From Apiosordaria backusii (taxonomy: Eukaryota > Ascomycota > Sordariomycetes > Sordariales > Lasiosphaeriaceae), in the NCBI GenBank assembly GCA_030549205.1, contig JAUKTV010000008.1, positions 868,001-932,000 on the forward strand: a DNA stretch of 64,000 bases, given 5' to 3'. The translations under genes were made by a program, and so were the position numbers. The notes under the pieces are model-generated. The model saw only the letters and a list, made by a program, of their open reading frames with translations, was not told where the DNA came from and searched no databases. This document shows, piece by piece, positions 24,472 through 36,163 of this stretch. Numbering within the stretch: the first letter of the stretch is position 1; each line of letters starts with the position of its first letter.

Positions 24472-24873
24472 TATCGGCGGTTTTTGTTATTGTCGCCGGA
24501 TTCTGGTTGTGGTGTAGAGGACTAGTTGAACGGCGTGCGTAGGTTTCGTGATGGTGGTTGACCGTTCAGACCGTTGATGCGCTTTGGTGGAGGTTGAAGG
24601 TTGTGGCAGGCAAGATTGCAAGGTCCCTTGTGGGACTGGAGCTTGTCCAGTGACGAAATGCGGCTTACAGGGGTAGTGTGGGGTTTGATTGGCTGTTGGA
24701 AGGCTAGGGGCCCTGCTGTAAACGACGCTGAACTTTCAGCCTTCAGGTGATGTTGATAAGTACACAATCGAAGGGTTCACAACATTCAAGTCGGTACGAG
24801 AGATTAACAGTTGAATCATTTCTTTATTCATAATCAAAAATACACGCTCGCTTATTACATGTCATAAAATCAT
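24472..24873. other. EMC7 promoter / sulfhydrylase 3' region
   Basis: About 400 bp; no gene is supported. Confidence 0.5.
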
Positions 24874-26366
24874 TTAAACCTCGGTTGGGGCAGCATCAGA
24901 CTTGGTCTGGTTAGCCACCACCGTTGTCTCGCCCTTTGTCGTCGAGGCCTCAGCAGCCTTGAACGCCTGCTCAAAGTCGGCGACAATATCCTCAATGTGC
25001 TCAGTTCCGACGGAGACACGGATAAGATCCTCAGAGACACCCGAGCTGATCTTCTCCTCATCGGTGAGCTGCTCGTGGGTGGTGGTCCATGGGTGAATGG
25101 CAAGGGTCTTGGAGTCGCCAACGTTGGCGAGGTTGGAGATGAGCTTGAAGCTGTCAACGATCTGGCTGCCAGCAGAACCGCCACCCTTGACACCGAAGCT
25201 CAGAACACCACCAAAGCCGCGCTTGAGGTACTTCTTGGCCGTCTCGTGAGATGGGTGGCTCTCAAGACCAGGGTACGATACCCAGGAAACATATGGGCTG
25301 GCCTCGAGGTAGCGGGCGAGAGTGAGGGCGTTGGAAGCATGTCTCTCAGCACGAAGGGACAGAGTCTCGATACCGAGGAGAAGCTGCTGAGCGCCGAATG
25401 GGTTGAGGCAGGCACCGAGGTCGCGGAGGAGCTCAACTCTGACTCTGATGGCGTAGGTGATGGCGCCGAAAGTCTCCCAGAACTTGAGGCCGTGGTAACC
25501 CTCAGAGGGCTCAACCATCTGGGGGAAACGCTTGCCGTGCTTGCCCCAGTCGAACTTGCCAGCGTCAACGATGACACCGCCAATGGTGGTACCGTGGCCG
25601 CCGATCCACTTGGTAGCAGAGTGCACGACAATGTCAGCACCATGCTCGATGGGGCGGACAAAGTAACCACCAGCGCCGAAAGTGTTGTCGACAACAACGG
25701 GGATACCGTGCTCGTGGGCAATGTTGGCAATCTTCTCAAAGTCGGGGACGTTGTAGCGGGGGTTTCCAATGCTCTCAATGTAGACGGCCTTGGTGTTCTC
25801 ATCGATGACCTTGGCGAAGTCCTCGGGCTTGTCTCCTGTGACGAATCTGGTGGTGATGCCGAAGCGCTGGAAGAGGACCTTGAACTGGTTGTAGGTGCCG
25901 CCGTAGAGGTTGGAGGTAGAGACGATGTTGTCGCCCGAGTGAGCGAGAGCGGCAATAGCCATGAACTGAGCAGCCATGCCGGAGGAGGCGGCAACGGCAG
26001 CGACACCTCCTTCGAGAGCAGCGATTCTCTTCTCGAACACATCGATGGTGGGGTTCATGATTCTGGAGTAGATGTTGCCAAACTCCTTAAGGCCGAAGAG
26101 GCGGGCGCCATGGGCCGAGTCATTGAAGACGTAGCTCTATTCGCGGTTTGTTAGCCATCTTCGCTCTCTCTGTACATTGTAGTTGGTAATTGCTCACGGT
26201 GGTAGCGTAGATGGGGACGGCGCGAGAGTTGGTAGTAGGATCAGGCTCCTGGCTGTATGATTCGAACTCTTGTTAGTTTTGATCTTTTCTCTATAAGAGA
26301 AGATTGAAGGGTAGGCAGAACATACCCCGCATGGAGCTGGAGAGTCTCGAATCTCTGCTCAGACAT
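24874..26366 (-). CDS. MET17: O-acetylhomoserine sulfhydrylase (homocysteine synthase)
   Basis: Exons 26326-26366, 26198-26252 and 24874-26136; 452 residues, starting MSEQRFETLQLHAG. This is a Cys/Met-metabolism PLP enzyme: SRAVPIYATTSYVFNDSAHG, then NPTIDVFEKRIAALEGG. The Schiff-base lysine lies in HSATKWIGGHGTTIGG (about residue 208), and VVVDNTFGAGGYFVRP precedes it. It makes homocysteine from O-acetylhomoserine and sulfide in the cytosol (Met17 in yeast, CysD in Aspergillus). Length matches the family. The antisense strand carries a long shadow frame caused by codon bias. Confidence 0.96.
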
Positions 26367-28325
26367 GGCGACTGTAGTTGCTGCTCAAAGTAGAAAAGGG
26401 GGTATCAACTGGGTATCAGAAAAAGACACAAGTAAAAAAGGCTCTCTTCGAACACGAAGCTGGAGCTCGGGACAGGCAGGAAGGTTGGAGGTTGGAAGGA
26501 CAAGAACAAAGAGCTTGATGGGGAGACGAGAACGGGATTAGGAGCCCTTTTTACATTTCACTCTGGGCTCCCCGCTGGACAACCCACCCACGTTCTTGGA
26601 ATGATCGTCACACGTCCGTCCCAGCAGTCCAGGGTCCAGGTCACCTCACACCACGAAAAGGCTGGTCAAGGATGAATTTCCATTACCAGGGGCTGCGAAT
26701 TGGCATGTCTTCCCGCGCGGTGACGGGGTTGTAGCAACAAGAGTGGGTGTACTTGCATGCCACTTTGGGAAAAGGAGGGGTGAAGGTCCAAAGCACGCAA
26801 TCGCGCCATCGACTCGTGGCGTGGGGCAACAAGCCACTTTTTGAGAGCTGCGATGCGCTCTGTACATGCCCAATCACCCAATAAAGAGTATTTCTTTGGC
26901 TGTCGGTTGGATTTGAGGAGGGTGTCCCATCTTAGATATCAGTCTCGTCATCGTATTGTTTGAAGGTGTGTTTTGTTTTCTACCTTAATATTTCATTTTC
27001 TTGTCCATCAAGGTTGTTGACGATAACTCCGATAGTCGGAGGTTGCCCCACCATGGATTTTGTTTTTGTAAGTGGTTGTCGAGGGTTTCGATAACTTTTT
27101 TACCTTCTCCAAAGACGCAAAAAAAATTGTTTGGCTACATCCTGCAGGAGTATATGTTTGTGACAAATGCTAGCCGAATCTCAGAGACCACCGGATTGGG
27201 TTTGGGGATGGGATGAGGTGATACTTCACACGAGCGTATTAGGCGGGGTAGCTTCCCCCAACGAGGGGTCGTAAGTTAAGCGTGCCGATCACTTGCTCCA
27301 TTTCGGCGGCTTGTATTTCGATTTCAAGGTACAGGTCGAACAATGAATCGTGAATGTGAGACAGACAATGCAGCAAGGCAAGCTCGCAATGAGGGCCCCA
27401 AATGACACGAGGCGGTTGCTGTTGTGGTGGCTCTGTTTGCTCTCTTTTGGAAAATAAGAAGACTCGGTCAGAAAAAATGAGGACGATAAGAAAAAAGTGA
27501 GAATAAATAGAAGTCCGAAGTGAAGCATAACCCAGCGGCTGAAGACATGTCCAGATCTGGTAACCATGAGAACGGTATGCAAGTAAGACGGGAACAAAGT
27601 ACCTGGGATGGGGTGAGAGGAGCTACACTACCCCCACATGAAGTGGCCCATGTCTCATCCCATCCCATCCACATGCAACGACGTCAGGTAAGAAATTAGG
27701 TAATGCATGGGGACTCTTATATACCAGAGCGAGAGACTTTCTGTCATGTGCCGGAGTGAGGCTTTTCACATCGTGAAGAGCGTCAAGGATGAAAATCATA
27801 CATAACATCTTCCTTGGTATCTTCGCTAACAGTTCCTAGACTAGGATTGCCATCATTCTCATAAAACCTACCAGCTCAAGAACACAGCCATCATAAAACG
27901 CCCAGCCGAAAAGAAACATCCCAAGATCAAAATGTGACTGACTCTAGCCAGCCGTCAAGGCTGGAGCAACCAACACTGACAGAAGCAACCCAAAACAAAA
28001 TAACCATCAACTCATACCAGTCCATCACTCATCCGAATCCATGTACTGTTGTCCATTCAGCCATCCCTGGTCAAGTCCAATCCCTCTCGCATTCACCAGA
28101 TCCGAGTACCAAACCCTCTGGTAATTCCGAGCCACTCCCGCGACAGCGGATCGCATAGCCCTGTGCCACCGCCATCCTTTCAACCCCGACCCCCTAAACG
28201 GCCATCATCGCGAGATCGCGGTCACGCCAATCAACGGGCCGGCCGATCCCCCAGGAATCCTCCCGCAAACCCAACCCATACCCTCCCATCGAAATCGACC
28301 TCAACTTTCAAACCCCCCTCTTCAT
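26367..28325. other. Intergenic region between sulfhydrylase and MARVEL gene
   Basis: About 2 kb. The frame at 27289-27597 (minus) has hydrophobic runs but no start context, splice support or known motif, so it is not called. Nothing else is supported. Confidence 0.45.
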
Positions 28326-28929
28326 TTACACAGTCTCCACCTTCCCAGCGGGAACCTCCACCGGCGCAGCCGACTTCTTCCTCCCCCAACTCGGCGCCCC
28401 CATCGCCGCCAGCCCACCCTTGGAAATCACATCCTTCGCCATGAGCACCCCCGTCCCAGTCCAGAGCAACCAGCCCCCCGCCGCAAAGGCAACATCTGCC
28501 TGTGCTGACTGACATACTGATCCTCTGCAAAAAAGCAGTTTACTCAGGAACACGGCCAAAGCGACAAACCCTGCGAACCAAAATACGACGTTGGAGAGTT
28601 CCACCCCGAGGGCGATGTAATTTGATGCGGCGGTTTTGGGCGCAACGAAGCGGGGGATGAAGAGCTCGAGGGTGAGGATCGAGACGAGAGACCAGAGGGA
28701 GGCGAAGAAGAGGAAGTTGATCTGGGAGGGGGAGGATATGATGGTGGTGGTGTTGTACCAGTGGGCGACTTGATGACGTGTTAGTATGTGATGTGTGATA
28801 AATACAGAAGGGAATGGAAGGTAGGTGGCGGTGTTAGTGAGGACGTACCGTATGCTGAAAGGGCGAGGACTAGGAGGGAGAAGACGCCTTGGACGGCTCG
28901 GAGGGGGAGGATGATTTTTTGGGTGCCAT
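28326..28929 (-). CDS. MARVEL-domain four-span membrane protein, frame broken near start
   Basis: Exons 28849-28929 and 28326-28768 (intron 28769-28848). Downstream of the start the sequence reads KIILPLRAVQGVFSLLVLAL (span 1), then INFLFFASLWSLVSILTLEL (span 2), ELSNVVFWFAGFVALAVFL (span 3), ACRGSV-type loop (LLFCRGSVCQSAQADVAFA) and a fourth span. This is the fungal MARVEL family, membrane proteins of unknown detailed role. The only nearby ATG (28929) is in the wrong frame: six A after ATGGCACCC lead to a stop after 19 residues, whereas seven A would give MAPKKIILPLRAVQ and 174 residues. Total exon length 524 nt becomes divisible by three with that base. Confidence 0.75.
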
Positions 28930-31289
28930 TGTGAGGAGTCTTGATGTCTTTCGCTGATGATTCGACTGGTAGGTGTAAAATGGTTCGATCTCGAAAATAC
29001 GTAAGATGAAGTGTTTAAAAAGAGCGGTTGCTGGCCTGCTAGCTGGTTGAATCGAAAGTAAGATAAAGGAGTGACTAGAACGAAAAAAGAGTGTCTAAAA
29101 CAGACAGGACAAGAACACCACAGATGTTTGCTAGAATGGAAAATGAGAAGACAAATGAGAAAGCAAAAGATTGTGCTTGATTTTGTCTATCCGTGTGTGA
29201 TCAATGAGGTGAGGGTACATTATCCAAGCCGTCAACGCCTCCTGAAACGCACATCATTAGGCATGTTCGTTATGCACTGTAGCAACGGCAGATAGGGGTC
29301 GTGGTTCCCAGGCGCAAAGGGATAGGCTGGTTATCCAATGACAAACAGTACCATTGTTCAAAGCAAGGCTGTAGGGTGTCGTTGAAGTTGCCTTTCCATA
29401 CCGGCAATGGATGGTTCCGCGACTGGATACCCACCCTGATCACTATTCTAGTGGTGACAAGGTGGGATGGGGTTTATATCTGGAACGTGAAACGGGATGA
29501 CAAGAGATGCACTATAAGAAGGGACGGGTCCCAACTCATGGCGTTGAATTCTTCTTTGCGGATTATGTCTTCGTTTTTAAAAAGTTCTGCCTTGAATAAT
29601 ATTTACTTATGTTTTGGAAGAGGGAAAAGTTGATCTGAAACCGGTGTCAGATGAAGAGATAAGATGGCAGCTGTCTACAAAACACTTGTTCAATATTTAA
29701 GGTAGGATAACGTTAAGAACTTGCTCCAACCACTTGGATGAGCCGGACTACAATAAGTTATTCCTCATGAACGATATCTGGAGTTATCAATGATTTCTCA
29801 GAAGGTCAAATGAACCCATCCACCTCACCTTCAAGATTGAAAGTGGATATAAAAAGAAAAACGGAGGAAGTTTCATCTGAATGCCTCGATGGTCTTGGAT
29901 GTCTTGGCAGTTTCGAATTGTTGTGAATGCCGAAGAGGGCAATGGAGTATGGCCCGTGCTTAAATGCCAAGACCAAAACGTCAATGTGGGGCGTCTGAAT
30001 CGCGGGGTGAGGCTGGGCGTTTTCATCTCTAAAAAGAAGACCAGGTTGCCCCAGCTTGGCCCAGATCCATCCCAGCCGAGGTCGAGGGCTGTCCGAGGCT
30101 TTTTCGAACCTCTCCCATCCTGACTTGTCGACAACCCGTCAGTTCAACCGTCGGTATATTCGATTCAGCTTTTTCCGGGCAGGCTCCTCTCAGCCTGTTG
30201 ATCCTGCCTGCATCTGGAAAGCAATAACCGTCCTCTCGGCGCAACGTCGTGAGCCTCAACATTTTCGACCAAATGTTCAAACGCTGTTCCTGACCCCCGA
30301 CCCCGCAGTCTGGTGTGGATTTCACCAGCCACGGTTCTGTCTTCTTTGACTTCACTTGCTGGACTTTCATATAAAACGGAAGGCTTGCTTCTCCGCACCC
30401 CGCATTCTCAAAGACGGAATCCCTGCGTGTCATTTGTTTTGTCTGGGGAAGTCTGAAAGGTGACTTGCTGGCCAACTGGAATGTCTGCATCTGCGCATGT
30501 GATGGCCGTACCGGGAAATGGCCTCCGTGCATCTCTGTGGGATGTCGTGGAATTGTCGCTTGGCGAGCCTTGGATACCGGCCCCATATTCCAATCCGGTG
30601 TCCCGTTGCCGGTTGCGGATTCAACACCGGCCTTGCCTCCACGCCCAAAAGCCATTGGGAAACAATTGCCATTTGGCGCCACAGGTCCACTGTCTTCGAT
30701 GGACCAGCCGAGGCTGACCTTTGCGACGAGGTACTCAGGGCCTAACAGACTGGTTTATCACCATGTCAATTTTGACGTCTAGACAAGCAGGTAAAGCTTA
30801 CAGAGTTGAAAATAGTGTTGACAGATAATTTTTAACAAGCTTATCTCCAAGTGCAGCTCTTTAACCCACAGTTTGACAGCGATAGCGCAATTGTAACCAA
30901 GCCTCGTGATGGCGGCACAAGTCTCGTCCAGTCGCAACGCGTTGATTTGGCAGCCCGGACAGCCCGGTTAGCTCGCACCCCTGTCGAACTCGGCTCAAGA
31001 CCAACTTGGACGAGACACATGCTGCCGAGCGCCGACCCTGTTGACGAAAAGGAGAAGATCTCCCTGTCAGCTGTGTGGCTTTTTTGGGTCAGCTCTTCTC
31101 AAAACCATTCCTTCATCCTACAACGACCGGTGACGCCAACCTTTCAGCTGCCACTTGTGTTTTGACGAATTCCTGTTCATTGTCTTTGTTCGTGCGGGTC
31201 ACTTCTACTAGACGCCGTTCGACCTTCCCCTCCTTGACCACCCTCGATAACGGCCCTCGTTCTTCGTTGCGCCGAACCACATCGCAGCC
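28930..31289. other. Long divergent intergenic region MARVEL/acyl-CoA synthetase
   Basis: About 2.4 kb. The 217-residue minus frame at 30029-30682 has no domain or codon preference and is not called. Nothing coding is supported. Confidence 0.5.
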
Positions 31290-33473
31290 ATGGCTCCCAC
31301 CAAGCAGGACACGGCGGCTTACATCAACACCATCGCCCAGCCTCCCCCTCCAGGCACTCCCTACGCCCTCCCGATCCCCGGCACCGAGCGCCCCAACAGG
31401 ACTCCCATCTACCGCCATTGGCGCTTCCAGAACGGCCCTCTGCTCGAGACCTTCGACCCCGCGATTCGCACTGTTCACGATCTCTTCGAGGCTTCCGTTG
31501 AGCGAGTCCCCAGGAACAGGTGCTTGGGCCACAGACCCTGGAACCCGACCACCAAGACATGGGAGAACAAATTCGTCTGGACCACATACACCGAGGTTGC
31601 TGAGCGCAGGAAGAACTTTGGCGCTGGTATTGTCGAGCTGCATCAGCGGGTTGGCGTCACGGCGGACAAGAAGTATGCCGTTGGTCTTTGGGCGCAGAAC
31701 CGCCCCGAGTGGCAGATCACAGAGCTCGCCCTGCTCTCTCAGGCGTTGTGGCCCGTTTCGCTCTACGAGACTCTCGGACCCGAGGCGACTGAGTACATCA
31801 TCAACCACAGCGAGTTGACTGCCGTCGTCTGCTCGCTCCCTCATATCCCCACTCTCCTGAAGCTTGCGCCCCGCGTTCCAACCCTCAAGTTCATCATCTC
31901 GCTGGATCCCCTTGACGCCGGTGAGATGGCCGGCCACTCCAAGCTGTCGCTCTTGAACGCCGCGGCCGCGCAGATTGGTCTTGAGATCTTCTCCATGGAG
32001 GGTGTCGAGGCGCTGGGTGCCCGTTCTGGCCGCCCTATGCGCCCTCCCCAGCCTGATGATGTCTTGACCATCAACTATACTTCCGGCACCACTGGCGACC
32101 CGAAGGGTGTTCTCATCACCCACGCGAACGGTGTTGCTGGTATCTCCGCCGCTCGTACCAACCAGAGCATCACGGCTGGCGATGTCCATCTGTCGTATCT
32201 CCCTCTTGCGCATATCTATGGTCGCATGGCTGATCAGACCGCTCTCGCTGAGGGCGCAAGCATTGGTTATTTCCATGGTGACATTACTCAGTTGGTGGAG
32301 GATATCAAGCTTTTGCGCCCAACTGGTCTCATGTCCGTCCCCCGTCTGTTCAACCGCATCAACTCGGCTATCCAGGCTGCCACTGTTGAGCAGGATGGCT
32401 TCAAGGGCGCTCTCTCGCGCCGCGTCATCGAGGCTAAGAAGGCTAGCATGAAGCTGCCCCCTGGCAAGGCCACCAACAAGCACTTCCTTTACGACAAGAT
32501 CTGGACCCCCAAGGTTCTTAAGGGTGTTGGTCTCTCGCGCGCTCGCACCATGGTCAGCGGTAGCGCCCAGCTTGATCCTGATGTCCACGAGTTCCTCCGC
32601 GCCGCCTTTGGTAACAACTTTGTCCAGGGTTTCGGTATGACCGAGACCTACGCCGTTGGAACCGTCCAGATGCCCGACGATTTCACCACCGGCAACATTG
32701 GGCCCCCGTGCCCCTCGGTCGAGCTCTGCATCGAGTCCGTCCCCGACTACGAGTACACCGTCGAGGACAAACCTAACCCCCGTGGTGAGCTGCTCATGCG
32801 CGGTCCTATCATCTTTAAGGAGTACTACCGCAACCCTGAGGAGACCGCCAAGACGATCGAGGCCGACGGGTGGTTCCACACTGGTGATATCGTCGAGGTG
32901 GACAGCATGGGCCGCTTCAAGATTATCGACCGCAAGAAGAACGTGCTCAAGCTCGCCCAGGGTGAATACATCTCCCCCGAGCGTATTGAGAACGTCTACC
33001 TCGGCAGCTGCAACTTGTTGGCCATGGCTTTCGTCCACGGTGAGCCCAAGGAGTCGAGCTTGGTCGCTGTTTTCGGCATTGACCCTGTTCAGTTTGCTCC
33101 TTATGCCAGCAAGATCCTCAAGCAGAACATTCTGGCTGAGGATAAGGCTGCGCTCAAGGTGGCGGCTAATGACGCGAGGGTGAAGTCGGCGATGTTGAAG
33201 CTGTTGGACCAGATTGGCAAGAGCCACAAGTTTAACAGCTATGAGAAGGTGAAGAATATCTATCTGGATATTGAGCCATTTACTATTGAGAATGAGCTTC
33301 TGACTCCTACGTAAGTTTAACTACCATCTCTGCCGATTTTGGTGACGCATGCTAACAATATGGTAAACAGTCTCAAGCTCAAGCGCCCCCAGACCGCGAG
33401 GGCCTTCCGCGCCGAGATTGACCGCATGTATGAGGAGATTGCGGCCAATGCTGGTGCCAAGCCCAAGTTGTAA
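31290..33473 (+). CDS. Long-chain fatty acid-CoA ligase (acyl-CoA synthetase)
   Basis: Exons 31290-33310 and 33371-33473, intron 33311-33370; 707 residues. ANL-superfamily motifs are clear: INYTSGTTGDPKGVLITHAN (P-loop, about residue 260), FVQGFGMTETYAVG (about 450), and the GWFHTGDIVEVDSMGRFKII / DRKKNVLKLAQGEYISPERI block (about 525-560). It activates long-chain fatty acids to acyl-CoA for lipid synthesis or beta-oxidation. The protein ends in PKL, a weak variant of a peroxisomal PTS1, so peroxisomal targeting is possible but unproven. An ATG in ACAGCCATGG-like context was chosen. High GC at third positions creates a 704-residue antisense shadow. Confidence 0.95.
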
Positions 33474-33836
33474 ACGTGATGAGGATGATTTGAGGGGGGA
33501 TGTATACTCTGCCATATGCCATATTGTGTAATACCCAGCTGTTTGGATAGGTGGGGCGGGGTTAGGTTGAATGATGGATGTCACCGGAGGTTGTTTATTT
33601 GGAGCGGTCCTTTTTTTTTTGGCCATATAAAGTTGTACTTACAGACCTGTAGGAAAAACAGGACGAATAGTTTTCTTTTTTGTATGTTTTGTATGTGTAG
33701 TCTTGCATGTCAATGTTGGGATGAATTGTAAACTATCTCGAAATGAACAGGTTCTGGAAAGGTCAAGTCGTGTGGGGTATTTATCAAAATATCGAGTTGC
33801 AAAACTGTTTCGGGCAGAACACATTGTTTTTTTGGA
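33474..33836. other. Convergent intergenic region, acyl-CoA synthetase / HTH gene
   Basis: About 360 bp with a poly-T run near 33610; no gene is supported. Confidence 0.5.
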
Positions 33837-34373
33837 TCATAGTACCTCTAGTTTTATCCTCGGCGAAGGTGAAGGAGAAGGTGAAGGCAAAGGTGAAGGT
33901 GAGGCCGGTGGTGAAGGCAGTGCTGGTGAGATGTTCTCCCCATCTCCCCTTCCACCATAACCCGAAACATCGTCGTGATACACGCCAATCCCGTCTGGTC
34001 GTAACACCACAGGCTTCCTAAACTTCAACAACTCCTCCCCTCCGTCTCCCCTCGGTCGTCTCCTCGTCCCCACCTTCGACCCTCTTTTTCTCGGTGTCAA
34101 ATTCCCCCTCAGCGCATCCTGCACCTGGTGGATCGTCTTTCCCGTTGTTTGGGATATCTGCTGGTACGTCCACTTGCAGTGTTTTCTCAGCGTGCGGATC
34201 TCTAGCTTGTCATCGCGGGTAAGTGGTTTGGCCTTTGGTTGTCTAGGGTGGGATTCTGGGGGGGAGAATGCTCGGCGGTGGGTGTGACGGGTGGAGTGGA
34301 GGTAGTAGAAGCGTTGGGCTTGGGGGGTGGAGTGGAGGTGGTTTGTGTGGTTTAGGAGGGAGGGGATGTCCAT
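33837..34373 (-). CDS. Small protein with transposase-like helix-turn-helix domain
   Basis: A single exon of 178 residues. Residues 51-98 (LTRDDKLEIRTLRKHCKWTY, then QQISQTTGKTIHQVQDALRG, then TPRKRG) match the pattern of the homeodomain-like HTH at the N-terminus of Tc1/mariner- and pogo-type transposases, which occurs alone in many fungal proteins. No DDE/D catalytic domain follows. Instead there is a basic stretch (GSKVGTRRRPRG) and a Ser-Pro repeat tail (PSPSPSPSP) made from a GGTGAA-type minisatellite at 33863-33930. It may be a domesticated DNA-binding protein or a solitary fragment. Start at ATG 34373, just below a poly-T/GA tract. Confidence 0.6.
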   Translation of the reverse strand: MDIPSLLNHTNHLHSTPQAQRFYYLHSTRHTHRRAFSPPESHPRQPKAKPLTRDDKLEIRTLRKHCKWTYQQISQTTGKTIHQVQDALRGNLTPRKRGSKVGTRRRPRGDGGEELLKFRKPVVLRPDGIGVYHDDVSGYGGRGDGENISPALPSPPASPSPLPSPSPSPSPRIKLEVL

Positions 34374-34380
34374 TTTCTTT

Positions 34381-34382
<2 letters not shown>

Positions 34383-34418
<36 letters not shown>

Positions 34419-34435
34419 AGAGAGAGAGAGAGAGA
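34383..34435. repeat. Poly-T (35 nt) plus (GA)9 tract
   Basis: T at 34383-34417 followed directly by alternating GA at 34418-34435. It lies in the presumed 5' leader/promoter of the HTH gene (minus strand). Simple repeat; length likely variable. Confidence 0.95.
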
Positions 34436-35112
34436 TGGGGCAAGACTGTGTGCTAGTGTATGTGGTGAATTAGGGAGAGGTAGCAGCTTTCCACGTGGAG
34501 TTGAGGGTGGGAGGCAGAGTGAGAGGGTTGGAAAACGAGATACGGGTATATATATGTATGGATTCTGAAATGAGGGTGGTGATGGTGGTCATGGTGTTAT
34601 ATCTAGAAGTTGCTAGAAAAGTGCCCCACTGTGATGTAATTACCTTGTTTGGAATGAGGGCATCACGACAACGGTATCACGGTGCCCCGACCCGGACGGA
34701 TTGGTTAGGCAACCACCAGTGAATTGTGAAATGATGTATGTACAAGGATTGAATTAGACGTTGCTCTCTATGAATGTAGTATCTAGTTCTGGTTGTACAG
34801 TAGTTGAGAATTCCTTGTCCTACCCTGGCCAACCAGGGGTTTCACCACACAACAGCAGACACTTGTTTAGGAAACATCACGGTCTAATCTCATTCAATTC
34901 ATGATGTGCACATACAGGCATCACCTCAAGATCCTCAGCATGAAACTCCTCCATCTAGGGAATACGACATGCTCAAACCTGCCCATTCATTCATAGGTCC
35001 TAGGAAAGGAAAACGACCAAAGGAAAACATAGGGGGTAATAAACAACACAAAACAAAACCCACCAAGCCTAACCAGCTCTTACAACACAAGAACACCACC
35101 GCGCAGAACCCT
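34436..35112. other. Intergenic region upstream of the HTH gene, downstream of the WW gene
   Basis: About 680 bp; nothing coding is supported. Confidence 0.5.
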
Positions 35113-36163
35113 TTAGAAATCACCTCCAAAATCCCCACCACCGAAATCATCCCCTCCGGCACCATCCTGATACCCCTCCTGGTAAGCCTCCTGCTGGTTA
35201 TCATGTATCGCGTCCGCCACCAGCGCGCCTCCCAGCAAGCCGGCACCCACACCCAGCGCAGCACCACCAGCCATCATGCCCATGCCCGGTCCGCTCTTAG
35301 TGGGCCTACCGTGAGCACCGTAGCCTTGCTGGGGGTAGCCACCATACCCTCCATACCCAGGTTGCTGAGCATAGCCCCCGTATCCTGGCTGGGGAGGATA
35401 ACCTCCATACCCGGGCTGTTGAGGAGGATATCCCCCGTAACCACCCTGGGGAGGATACCCACCATAACCCTGAGGAGGAGGAGCAGGACCACCATAACCC
35501 CCCGGATAACCACCACCACCGTGGCTGTGGCTTCCAGGGCGATTAGCCATCAGCCCAGCTACGCTCCCCGCCAGCCCACCGCCTGAACTTGACCCATGAG
35601 AACCAGAAGGCTTCTTGGCGCCGCCGAATAACTTCCCTAGAAAGCTCTTGCCCTTCTCTAGGTTATCCGGTCGCGGCGGCAATTGTCCTGGAAACTGCTG
35701 ATTTGGCTGAGGGGTGGTTCCCCCGTGAGAACGGGCTCTAGCGTCCTCTTCTGCCTGGAGTTGGCGGGCTAGACGTTCGTCTTCGCTTTCTTGGGGGTTA
35801 TGACTTGATGAGGATGCGCCACCGGCATGTTGGGAGGGGTTGGTGTCGTAGGGGTTGACCTTTGCGTCCGAGACAGATGGTTTGCTGTCGCCAGGTGTGT
35901 AAGAAGGGGGAGGACCGGCTGGCGCGGGGAGGTCGTCGCGGGGTGGGATGGCGGGCTCGGTGGGTTTCTCCCATTGGGACTTTTTGGTGTAGGTGTTTAC
36001 GTAGAACCTAACGGAAGTCAATGTTAGTGTAACTGGATGGGATGGGAAGGGGATCGGATGAGAGATGCGCTCACCATTCCTTGTACTGATCGTTCCAGCG
36101 CGCGACCCAGCCTTCTGGCACCTTAGGCGGCGGCGGGCCGGTGGGCGCTTCAAAGTCGGCCAT
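35113..36163 (-). CDS. WW-domain protein with Gly/Tyr/Pro-rich tail
   Basis: Exons 36075-36163 and 35113-36007 (intron 36008-36074, inside the WW domain); 327 residues. The WW domain spans residues 16-45 (PEGWVARWNDQYKEWFYVN, then TKKSQWEKP) with both signature Trp (19 and 42) and the closing Pro. A polar linker with a short charged helix (SEDERLARQLQAEEDARARS) follows. A long low-complexity tail has repeats of the type GYGGYPPQ and ends in MGMMAGGAALGVGAGLLGGALVADAI and an acidic Gly/Asp/Phe end. The architecture resembles yeast Wwm1 (metacaspase-interacting) and similar WW proteins. Binding partners are unknown; Pro-rich targets are expected. Confidence 0.82.

Noticed and set aside
24997..26154. 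385-residue antisense frame over the sulfhydrylase
   Set aside because: Same cause: codon-bias shadow of a well supported gene.
27289..27597. Hydrophobic 102-residue minus frame
   Set aside because: Hydrophobic runs come from T/C-rich DNA; no start context or splice support.
30029..30682. 217-residue minus frame in the MARVEL/acyl-CoA synthetase gap
   Set aside because: No family, no codon bias like neighbours, flanked by similar-length frames on the other strand.
31113..33227. 704-residue antisense frame over the acyl-CoA synthetase
   Set aside because: It mirrors the GC-rich third positions of a strongly supported gene; no domain is recognisable.
34374..34456. Lys-rich and Phe-rich ORFs over the poly-T tract
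   Set aside because: Pure translation of homopolymer and GA repeat.
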